A stretch of DNA of 10,338 nucleotides from an uncultured Clostridia bacterium (GTDB taxonomy: Bacteria > Bacillota > Clostridia > Oscillospirales > Oscillospiraceae), in NCBI GenBank assembly GCA_945927915.1, contig CAMEMX010000044.1:1-10338 (forward strand), read 5' to 3'. The translations under genes were made by a program, and so were the position numbers. The notes beneath the pieces are model-generated. The model made no database searches and was not told the DNA's origin. It worked only from the letters and a program-made list of their open reading frames with translations. Positions 1 to 8,582 of this stretch are shown here, one piece after another (the first letter of the stretch is position 1; each line of letters starts with the position of its first letter).

Positions 1-1495
1 AGTCGACGGCGGGCGTGATGGACGTGATCGTGCCGCGCGAGACATAGAGCGCGTAGCTTTTGAACACGACGGGGCAGATCGGCGCAAGCTGCATGAGCTG
101 CGAGCAAAGCTCCACATAGCTGCCGGAGTTTTCCAGCGCCTTGATGCAAAGCGCTGCCAGCGTGGAGGACTTGATGGAGCCGTATTGCAAGCTGCCGTAT
201 TCCTTGAAGAACTCGGAAAGATCGAAGTTCGCCGTCAGGCGCACCTCGCCGTAATAGAGGTCGAAATCGCCCTTTTGCAGGGCAGTTGCGTAGCTGTCAC
301 GGTCGACGGCGACAACGGTGATATTCAATCCGGCCTGCGTGAGCACGTCAGCGATGTACTCGGCGCCGGCAACGCGCTTGGGATCCTCCGAGCAGACCAG
401 CAGCCGCCCGACATGACCGACGTAATCGGTCGAGGTCGTGACGCCGGAGTCCTTGACCGCGGCGGAAAAGACCGCCGGGGCATAGTCGTAATCCTCCGCA
501 AGCTGCGTGTCATACAGGTCGGAATTCGGCGAGCAGGGTAGGACGCTGGCCTGCGCAAAGCCGCCGTAGACCTTGTTGGAGATGTCATCGCGGTCAAGCG
601 CAAGGGTCACGGCGCTGCGCAGGCGGTCGTTGACGAAATAGCCGCTGTATAGGTTGAAGCCGAGGTAGTGCATGACCGTCGTGGGCGCTTCCCAGACCTC
701 GTAGTCGCAGCGGTAGCCGACGGCGGCAGCGGAGTTGGGGTCGCAATAGACCATATCCGTCGAGCCAAGCTCAAAGCTGTCGCGCAGCTCCTGCGGGTCA
801 GCGCAGGAGGCCAGCGGGATGGAATCTGCCGTGACGATGGGGGAGACCGTCTGCTTCCAGTGCGGATTCTTCTGCAGCGAAGAGCCGCGCAGGAAGTAGG
901 CACCGGTGCCGGTGGGGGTGGAGCTCGTGACCGTGTCCGCCTTGACGATGGGAATGTCGAGCATGAGCGCGAAATTCTCGTACGGCGTGTCGAGGAAGAC
1001 GGAGAACGTGCCGTCCTCATTGACGAGATAATACGACAGATGCGACAGGCGGGAGCGGTAAAGCGGGCTGGTACGCGCGGCCTCGATGGAGGCGGCGACA
1101 TCCTCCGCCGTCAGCGGTGTGCCGTCGGAGAAGGTCACGCCCGAAACAAGCGTAAAGGTATAGGCCGTGCCGCCGTTCGAGACCTTGAAGCTCTCGCAGA
1201 GGACCGGCTCTGCGCGGTAGTGGTTCGAGACGACGAACAAGCTCTCATAGAGCAGGGAGAACAGCGCGCGGTTGACCGTCGCGGTGCATTCATAGGGATT
1301 CAAGCCGTAGGCGGGCAGGTAGGCAAGGGAGAAATCCCCATCGACCGTCGTGCTCTGCGGCTCGTCCGCTGTGGCCTGCGTCGTCTCGGGCGGCTCCGTT
1401 GTAAGCTCGACGGTCGGATAGTCCGTCTGCGTCCGTGCGGAGCAGGCCGAGAGCAAAAGCGCCAGCGCGAGCAGGAGCGGGAGCATTCGTTTCAA
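1..1495 (-). CDS. Substrate-binding lipoprotein of an ABC importer, SBP_bac_5 (oligopeptide/nickel) family, C-terminus cut by window edge
   Basis: This is an extracytoplasmic solute receptor, anchored by lipid outside the membrane, that would hand peptides or a similar ligand to an ABC permease. The frame is open for 498 codons with no stop, close to the usual 500-550 of the family, so little is missing. Residues 1-18 are a lipoprotein signal (MKRMLPLLLALALLLSAC) with lipobox LSAC and lipidated Cys18. A Thr/Glu/Pro-rich tether follows to about residue 50. The family signature GVTFSDGTPLTAEDV lies at about residues 120-134. I chose TTG at 1495 because a GAGGTGA ribosome binding site sits about 6 bases upstream and the TTGA overlaps the pgeF stop. 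ATG at 1486 (residue 4) is the alternative and would keep the signal peptide. No permease or ATPase gene for it lies in the window; partners could lie past the left edge. The ligand cannot be told from sequence. Family confident, substrate unknown. Confidence 0.9.
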   Translation of the reverse strand, partial: MKRMLPLLLALALLLSACSARTQTDYPTVELTTEPPETTQATADEPQSTTVDGDFSLAYLPAYGLNPYECTATVNRALFSLLYESLFVVSNHYRAEPVLCESFKVSNGGTAYTFTLVSGVTFSDGTPLTAEDVAASIEAARTSPLYRSRLSHLSYYLVNEDGTFSVFLDTPYENFALMLDIPIVKADTVTSSTPTGTGAYFLRGSSLQKNPHWKQTVSPIVTADSIPLASCADPQELRDSFELGSTDMVYCDPNSAAAVGYRCDYEVWEAPTTVMHYLGFNLYSGYFVNDRLRSAVTLALDRDDISNKVYGGFAQASVLPCSPNSDLYDTQLAEDYDYAPAVFSAAVKDSGVTTSTDYVGHVGRLLVCSEDPKRVAGAEYIADVLTQAGLNITVVAVDRDSYATALQKGDFDLYYGEVRLTANFDLSEFFKEYGSLQYGSIKSSTLAALCIKALENSGSYVELCSQLMQLAPICPVVFKSYALYVSRGTITSITPAVD

Positions 1496-2297
1496 AGCGC
1501 ATCACCTCGCAACAGGATCATGGCCGCAAGCGAGCCGCGGCGGTTTCCGACCCGCCGGTGCGACCAGAAGCGGTCGGGCCGGCAGGCGGTGCATTCTTCG
1601 GCAATGTCGATTTGGCAGACGCCTGCCTGCCGGAGCGCAAGGGCGTTGAGCGCCTTCAAGTTGACATAATATTTTTCGCCAACAGGACGAACAGAAGCCT
1701 CCGCCGCCTCGCCGAAGGCTTCACGCATGGCGTTCGGCACGTCGGCGTCCGTCTCAAAGCAGCACTGGCTGATGCACGGGCCAATGGCGGCGCGGATGTT
1801 CTCCGGCCTGGAGCCGAATTCCTCCGCCATGCGCATGACCGCCTTTCCGGCGATCTTTAAGGCGGTGCCGCGCCAGCCCGCGTGAACAGCGCCGACGGCG
1901 CGGGCGACGGGGTCGTAGAGCAGTACCGGCGTGCAGTCGGCGGAGAAAACGGTCAGAACGACCTCCGGCTCGTTCGTGATCAGCCCGTCGCAGCCGTTTT
2001 CGACCGGGACGATCAGACCGCGTCCGCAGTCGGACGCGCCGACGCGCTCAACGACGTCGGAATGAACCTGTTTCGTAAAGACGGTGCGCTTCGGGTCAAA
2101 GCCGACCGCCTGCCCGAGACGGCGGTAGTTTTCCAGCACGTTTTTCGGCCGGTCGCCTCGGTGGACGCCGAGATTCAGCGAGGCGAGCTCCCCCTCGCTC
2201 ACGCCGCCGAAGCGCGTAGAGAAGCAGTGCGGCACGGGCGCGAGCAGGGGAGAGGTCAGGTATTCCAGATCGCCTGAATGGTTAACATAAAATCCCA

Positions 2298-2298
<1 letters not shown>
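1492..2298 (-). CDS. pgeF: Peptidoglycan editing factor / purine nucleoside phosphorylase-type laccase-domain protein (YfiH/YlmD family)
   Basis: A 268-residue cytoplasmic protein of the Cu-oxidase_4 (DUF152) family. Members act as purine nucleoside phosphorylases/adenosine deaminases (as in human LACC1/FAMIN), and E. coli YfiH (PgeF) removes wrongly built UDP-MurNAc-L-Ser from cell-wall precursors. The three expected metal ligands are present: His79 in KQVHS, Cys122 in SADCTPVLL and His139 in AVHAGWRG. The conserved GPCISQCC (173-180) and FWSHRR (244-249) follow. The start is ATG at 2298, which shares one base with the secA stop (TGATG) and has a GAGG about 8 bases upstream. An in-frame ATG ten codons earlier lies inside secA and is less likely. 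The stop overlaps the TTG of the following lipoprotein gene. It should be expressed from the secA promoter by coupled translation. Family certain; which activity matters here is not visible. Confidence 0.93.
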
Positions 2299-5018
<2,720 letters not shown>

Positions 5019-5058
5019 AATCGTTTGACCTTTCCTGAGTGATAAAGGATTTTTATAT

Positions 5059-5087
5059 AGTATAGCACAGCTTTTCCGGGATGAAAA
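5059..5087 (-). promoter_or_regulatory. Sigma-A type promoter of the secA operon
   Basis: On the minus strand, -35 TTTTCA (5087-5082) is separated by 17 bases from -10 TATACT (5064-5059). A TG one base upstream of the -10 makes it an extended -10 (TGCTATACT). Transcription would begin near 5052, giving a leader of about 34 bases before the secA start. No riboswitch fits in so short a leader. Spacing and hexamers are seen; activity is inferred. Confidence 0.65.
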
Positions 5088-5109
5088 GCGGGAAGCGGCA
5101 ATGCTTACA

Positions 5110-5154
5110 GAAAATTCAAAATTCCCGCGCAACCGGAGGTTGAACAACCGCGGG
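5110..5154 (-). terminator. Probable intrinsic terminator of the cation exporter gene
   Basis: It begins 20 bases past the exporter stop codon. Read on the minus strand, CCCGCG (5154-5149) pairs with CGCGGG (5129-5124), and a second hairpin, CAACC-TCC-GGTTG (5142-5130), is nested between the arms with a six-base bulge. AATTTTGAATTTT follows, a broken T-rich tail. It separates the exporter transcript from the secA promoter. The interrupted T run and the bulge make termination likely but not certain. Confidence 0.55.
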
Positions 5155-5173
5155 TTTCTTGCAATGCAGGCAT

Positions 5174-6355
5174 TCACGCCTTAAGCTGATTGTGCGAAGC
5201 CTCGTCAAAGGTGATGACGGTGTAATACTTTGCGTCCTCGAACTGCACGCGCTCGTCAATGCGGCGCTTCAGCTCCGTTTTGCGCCCTGCCATGGAGAAG
5301 GGGATCACCAAATCGAAGATCAGATTTGTGTGACCGGGGCCGCGCACCATGCGGAAATCATGTATGGTCAGGGCGGGATCAATGGCGTGGATCTCCTTTT
5401 CCACCAGCGCGTGCATCCGGTTCAGCTCCTCATCGTCCGTGACGATGGGGTCGTAGTGGATGACCAGATGGACGTGCAGCTCGCGCAGGGCGTCGCGCTC
5501 GATGTCGTCGAGGATATCGTGACAGATCAGCGGATCCTCCGTGGCGGCCATCTCCGCGTGAACGGAGGCGAAGCACTGCCCCGGGCCGTAGTCGTGCACC
5601 ATCAGGTCGTGGATGCCGAGGATCTTCTCATGCGAGAGGATGAGCTCTGAAATGCTGCGGACAAGCTCCGGATCGGCCTGCTTGCCCAGAAGCGGACTGA
5701 TCGTCTCCTTTGCGATGCCGACGCCTGACCAGAGGATGAACAACGCAACGAGAAGGCCAATGTAGCCGTCGACCTTCACGCCGAGAAAATGACCGAGCAG
5801 GCAGCCCAGCAGCACGGCGGTGGTCGTGATGACGTCGTTGCGGCTGTCGGCGGCGGTCGCGGTGAGGGTCGTCGAGCCGATGCGCTTGCCGAGCGTGTGG
5901 CAGAACAGCGCCATCCAGAGCTTGACCGCGATGGACGCGAGCAGGATCACGAGCGTCAGGACGGAGAATTCCACGACTTCCGGGTGCAGGATCTTCTGGA
6001 AGGAGCTTTTGCCCAGCTCCACGCCGATGATGAGGATGAGCGCGGCGACGACAAGGCCGGAGATGTACTCGATGCGGGCGTGACCGTAGGGGTGCTCCTC
6101 GTCGGCGGGACGCTCTGCCAGCTTAAAGCCCAGCAGCGTGACAAGGGAGGAGGAAGCGTCGGATAAGTTGTTGACGGCGTCTGCGGTGATGGCGACCGAG
6201 CCGGAGAGAATACCGGCAAGGAGCTTGCCGGCAAACAGGAGCAGATTGCACACAAGCCCGACGAAGCCCGCCAGGCGGCCGTATGCGCTGCGCACCTTCG
6301 GGTCGTCCGTGCTGCGGTGATCCTTTATAAACAGACGCAACAGAAGCTGAGTCAT
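5174..6355 (-). CDS. Cation diffusion facilitator (CDF) family metal efflux transporter, probably Mn2+
   Basis: A 393-residue membrane antiporter that exports a divalent metal in exchange for protons. About six membrane helices fill residues 28-220. Aligning by eye to E. coli FieF, the site in helix 2 is Asn62-x3-Asp66 (VNNLSD) and in helix 5 Asp170-x3-Asp174 (DSRND). This N-D-D-D set is the signature of manganese CDF proteins such as pneumococcal MntE, unlike the H-D-H-D of zinc exporters. HPYGHARIE (88-96) is the conserved loop after helix 2. The cytoplasmic metal-sensing domain covers about 230-305, with the histidine-rich [14 protein letters not shown] further tail of about 85 residues (309-393, containing [17 protein letters not shown]) goes beyond FieF (about 300 residues) and matches my memory of clostridial homologues. 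Start ATG 6355 has GAGG 6 bases upstream; an in-frame ATG at 6505 crosses the promoter and is rejected. Metal specificity is inferred from site residues only. Confidence 0.93.
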   Translation of the reverse strand: MTQLLLRLFIKDHRSTDDPKVRSAYGRLAGFVGLVCNLLLFAGKLLAGILSGSVAITADAVNNLSDASSSLVTLLGFKLAERPADEEHPYGHARIEYISGLVVAALILIIGVELGKSSFQKILHPEVVEFSVLTLVILLASIAVKLWMALFCHTLGKRIGSTTLTATAADSRNDVITTTAVLLGCLLGHFLGVKVDGYIGLLVALFILWSGVGIAKETISPLLGKQADPELVRSISELILSHEKILGIHDLMVHDYGPGQCFASVHAEMAATEDPLICHDILDDIERDALRELHVHLVIHYDPIVTDDEELNRMHALVEKEIHAIDPALTIHDFRMVRGPGHTNLIFDLVIPFSMAGRKTELKRRIDERVQFEDAKYYTVITFDEASHNQLKA

Positions 6356-6358
6356 AGG

Positions 6359-6410
6359 AAACCTCTTTTCTTTTTCCAGTGGGAAGCTCCGGCAGCATAG
6401 CCGGAGGTTT
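6359..6410 (-). promoter_or_regulatory. Exporter mRNA leader with two mutually exclusive folds, one masking the ribosome binding site
   Basis: On the minus strand the leader contains the hairpin CTCCGGC-TATGCT-GCCGGAG (6406-6387), seven perfect pairs. The segment AAACCTC (6410-6404) overlaps its left arm and is exactly complementary to GAGGTTT (6365-6359), which carries the ribosome binding site of the exporter. Only one pairing can form at a time. This suggests translation control, but no known riboswitch consensus was recognised, and a seven-base match in a 60-base leader could be chance. Confidence 0.35.
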
Positions 6411-6422
6411 ACGGATTTTTCC

Positions 6423-6451
6423 ATTATACTAAATTTTAAGGAAAAAGTACA
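6423..6451 (-). promoter_or_regulatory. Probable promoter of the cation exporter gene
   Basis: The minus strand carries a perfect -10 TATAAT (6428-6423). The best -35 at 17 bases is TGTACT (6451-6446), only three of six matches, in an A/T-rich setting. Transcription would start near 6416, leaving a leader of about 60 bases ahead of the ATG at 6355. The weak -35 suggests dependence on an activator or low basal output, which is inference. Confidence 0.5.
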
Positions 6452-6470
6452 GAGAAATTTCGGATTTGTC

Positions 6471-6499
6471 TTTCTATTTCCTTCCACATATGCTATAAT
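6471..6499 (+). promoter_or_regulatory. Promoter of the 96-residue gene and ABC exporter unit, extended -10
   Basis: Extended -10 TGCTATAAT (TATAAT at 6494-6499) with a poor -35 TTTCTA (6471-6476) at 17 bases. It diverges from the cation exporter promoter, leaving about 19 bases between the two -35 boxes. Transcription would start near 6506, only about 13 bases before the first ATG. Confidence 0.6.
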
Positions 6500-6511
6500 C
6501 CCCAATTGGGG
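6500..6511. promoter_or_regulatory. Perfect 12-bp palindrome at the transcription start, possible operator
   Basis: CCCCAATTGGGG directly abuts the -10 box and spans the expected start of transcription. A dimeric repressor bound here would block polymerase, so it is a candidate operator for the ABC exporter unit. Its right arm also supplies the G-rich stretch before the ATG at 6519. Binding is inferred; no regulator gene is in the window. Confidence 0.4.
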
Positions 6512-6518
6512 TGGTTGG

Positions 6519-6809
6519 ATGAAGGACTTTTCCGCCGCATTGCTCGCGGCAATCGAAGCTGCGCAGGCCGAATGTGGGGTTCGGCAGGCACGGCTGCAAA
6601 AAAACGCGGAGACATATGGTGGGGTCTCCGCAGCGAAGGACTATATCAGACGAAACCGCGCCAGCGACGGCTTCGAGGCGCTGCAAAAAGCCGGAAGGCT
6701 CGAGCTTTCCATGGAAGCGCTCGTCGTCGCGCCGGAATATCACGCACAGTTTACCGACGAGGAGGTCAACGCCTGCTTTGCCCTGCTGTGTGGCGCGGAC
6801 TACTATTAA
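6519..6809 (+). CDS. Unrecognised 96-residue soluble protein upstream of the ABC exporter pair
   Basis: I do not recognise a named family. The protein is acidic and alanine-rich, has no signal peptide or membrane helix, and looks mainly helical: a helix at about 3-18, a basic stretch DYIRRNRASDGFEALQKAGR (41-60), then LELSMEALVVAPEY (61-74) and a final helix after FTDEEV (78-83), ending in GADYY. The motif order recalls small conserved clostridial proteins, but I cannot name them. ATG 6519 has a weak G-rich ribosome binding site (GGGGTGG, 6508-6514). The gene comes first after a good promoter and 51 bases ahead of the ABC genes, on the same strand. That position often holds a MarR-type regulator in such exporter operons, but no winged-helix pattern is visible here. 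Codon use resembles the neighbours. The open frame, promoter and spacing make it a probable real gene. Confidence 0.75.
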   Translation: MKDFSAALLAAIEAAQAECGVRQARLQKNAETYGGVSAAKDYIRRNRASDGFEALQKAGRLELSMEALVVAPEYHAQFTDEEVNACFALLCGADYY

Positions 6810-6840
6810 GAAGCTCCGAAACAGCCGGTTTCGGAACTTC
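6810..6840 (+). other. Strong hairpin between the 96-residue gene and the ABC exporter genes
   Basis: GAAG-C-TCCGAAAC, loop AGCCG, GTTTCGGA-A-CTTC: twelve base pairs with one C/A mismatch, starting at the base after the TAA stop. No T run follows (CGGGGTATG), so it does not look like a complete intrinsic terminator. It could stabilise the upstream message, mark an RNA processing site, or set the ratio of the small protein to the exporter. Confidence 0.6.
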
Positions 6841-6846
6841 CGGGGT

Positions 6847-6864
6847 ATGAAAAAGGAACCATGA
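6847..6864 (+). CDS. Five-codon mini-ORF (MKKEP) overlapping the ABC exporter start
   Basis: ATG AAA AAG GAA CCA TGA sits just after GGGG and ends in an ATGA overlap with the start of the first ABC gene. Its first 14 bases are identical to the first 14 bases of the second ABC gene (8579-8592). It may act as a coupling leader that brings ribosomes to the ABC start, since the hairpin lies directly upstream. It may also be an accident of an A-rich ribosome binding region. Expression is unproven. Confidence 0.25.
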   Translation: MKKEP

Positions 6865-8582
6865 AAAGAATATTAAAGTATCTGAGACCCTATCTCGGCA
6901 GGCTCGTGCTGGCGGCGGCGATGATCTCGCTGTCGACGTTCTGCGACCTGCTGCTTCCGACGCTGATGTCGGACATTCTGAACAACGGCATCAAAAACAA
7001 GGATTTTGCCTTCATCGCGCTGTGCTGCGCGAAGATGCTTGCCGTTGCCGCCGTGAGCCTCGGCGGGATCATCTATGGCTCAAAGCTGTCGGCGCAGGTC
7101 GTCGCCGGCTTCTGCGCCGACCTGCGCGCGGACGTGTTCCGCAAGGTCAACACGCTGTCGTTTGAGGAATTCGGCGCGCTGGGCACCGCTGCGCTCGTCA
7201 CGCGTGCGACGCACGACGTCGAGACCGTCTCGTGGATCGCCTCCATGCTGGCAGGCACGGTCGCGACGATCCCGATGCTGTTTTTCGGCGGCGTCGTGCT
7301 GTCGATGCGCAAGGACGTCGTGCTGTCGCTGATCCTGCTTGCATTCATTCCCATTATCCTGCTGGTGGTCATCTTCATCGGCAAGAAGGTCCTGCCCCTG
7401 TGGGACAGGTCCGACGAGTACATCGACAAGCAGAACGGCATCATGCGCGAGCGCCTGCGCGGCATCCGCGTGATCCGTGCGTTCAATTCCGAGGCGCATG
7501 AGCATGAGCGCATCGCCGACGCCACGCACGTCATGGCCGAGGACATCATCCGCGCAAACACCACGATGGGCATTATCACGCCCGTGGCGATGCTCCTGCT
7601 CAATCTCTCCATCGTGCTCATTGTCGGCATCGGCGGTCTGCGCATGAGCGCCGGTACCGGCGGCGTCAGCGCGGGCGACATTTTCGCCATCATCCAGTAT
7701 GTCACCATGGTGATGAACGGCGTCATTATGGCCTCGTTTGCCATCGTCATGTACCCGCACGCGCAGGTCGCCTCCAGACGTCTCGGTCAGGTCTTCGACG
7801 CCGAGGGCGTGGGCGACCCGACCGTCGGCAAGACCGCCGAGCTGACGGGCGAGATCGTTTTCGAGGACGTCAGCTTCTCCTACGGCGGCACCGAGGACGC
7901 GGTCAGCCATATCTCGCTGACCATTCACAAGGGGCAGAAGGTCTCCGTCATCGGCGGCACCGGCAGCGGCAAGAGCACGCTGATCGGGCTGCTGCTCGGC
8001 TTCCGGATGCCAACGGGCGGCCGCGTGCTGCTCGACGGCCTTTCCACGCAGGAGCTGAGCAAGCACACCCTGCGCAGGGCGATCAGCAGCGTTTTGCAGG
8101 GCGCTGCCATCTACTCCGGCACGATCGGGGAGAACATCCGCATGGGAAAGCCGGACGCGACACAGGCGGAGCTGGAGGAGGCGGCACAGATCGCCCAGCT
8201 TTCGGACTTCGTCGCCTCCTGCGACGGCGGCTACGACTATGAGATCAAGCAGGCGGGCAAAAATCTGTCCGGCGGACAGAAGCAGCGTCTTTCCATCGCC
8301 CGCGCCATCATCAAGGACGCGCCGATCTACGTCTTTGACGACAGCTTCTCCGCGCTGGACTTCCTGACGGAGAAGAAACTGCGCACGGCGCTCAACCGGA
8401 AGATCGCCGGAAAGACCCAGATCGTCGTAACACAGCGCATCACCTCGGCCATGAGCGCCGACTGCATCTTCGTCATGGACAAGGGCTGTCTGGTCGACGC
8501 GGGAACGCACGACGAGCTGCTTGCACGCTGCAGGATCTATCAGGAGATCTTTGCCTCTCAGACGGGAGGTGGCGTGAAATGA
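6861..8582 (+). CDS. ABC multidrug-type exporter subunit A (degenerate ATP site), permease-ATPase half transporter
   Basis: 573 residues: an N-terminal six-helix transmembrane domain (about 14-300) fused to an ATPase domain (about 335-573), the type IV exporter layout. Walker A is GGTGSGKS (365-372), the Q-loop glutamine is 413 and the signature is LSGGQ (469-473). In Walker B (VFDDSFSALD) the catalytic Glu is replaced by Asp494, and the switch His is replaced by Gln525 (VVTQRI). These changes mark the degenerate partner of heterodimeric exporters such as TM287 or BmrC; its signature serves the working site in the partner. Substrates of such pairs include drugs, dyes, lipids and peptides; none can be assigned. 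ATG 6861 has AAAAAGG a few bases upstream. The stop overlaps the next start (ATGA, 8579-8582), so equal synthesis of both halves is expected. Family sure, substrate unknown. Confidence 0.95.
   Translation: MKRILKYLRPYLGRLVLAAAMISLSTFCDLLLPTLMSDILNNGIKNKDFAFIALCCAKMLAVAAVSLGGIIYGSKLSAQVVAGFCADLRADVFRKVNTLSFEEFGALGTAALVTRATHDVETVSWIASMLAGTVATIPMLFFGGVVLSMRKDVVLSLILLAFIPIILLVVIFIGKKVLPLWDRSDEYIDKQNGIMRERLRGIRVIRAFNSEAHEHERIADATHVMAEDIIRANTTMGIITPVAMLLLNLSIVLIVGIGGLRMSAGTGGVSAGDIFAIIQYVTMVMNGVIMASFAIVMYPHAQVASRRLGQVFDAEGVGDPTVGKTAELTGEIVFEDVSFSYGGTEDAVSHISLTIHKGQKVSVIGGTGSGKSTLIGLLLGFRMPTGGRVLLDGLSTQELSKHTLRRAISSVLQGAAIYSGTIGENIRMGKPDATQAELEEAAQIAQLSDFVASCDGGYDYEIKQAGKNLSGGQKQRLSIARAIIKDAPIYVFDDSFSALDFLTEKKLRTALNRKIAGKTQIVVTQRITSAMSADCIFVMDKGCLVDAGTHDELLARCRIYQEIFASQTGGGVK

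Noticed and set aside
668..1669. Plus-strand open frame of 333 codons
   Set aside because: It is antisense to the lipoprotein and the end of pgeF in matching codon phase. High third-position GC keeps the opposite frame open. Arg/Gly/Asp-rich with no family motif.
5019..5177. 53-codon N-terminal extension of secA
   Set aside because: It runs through the -10/-35 and the terminator hairpin; the standard MSLFTKMFG start with a ribosome binding site is at 5018.
6387..6420. Plus-strand intrinsic terminator (CTCCGGC hairpin followed later by TTTTT)
   Set aside because: No plus-strand gene precedes it, and the T run begins about nine bases after the stem; it fits better as part of the minus-strand exporter leader.
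6356..6505. 50-codon N-terminal extension of the cation exporter
   Set aside because: It covers the promoter and leader hairpin; ATG 6355 has a proper ribosome binding site and gives a normal CDF N-terminus.
6778..6806. Possible internal promoter for the ABC genes, TTGCCC - 17 bases - TACTAT
   Set aside because: Only four of six matches in each box and located inside the end of the small gene; too weak to annotate, though it could give the exporter separate transcription.
7080..8510. Minus-strand open frame of 476 codons
   Set aside because: Antisense to the first ABC gene, whose motifs are complete; composition typical of a GC-rich shadow.
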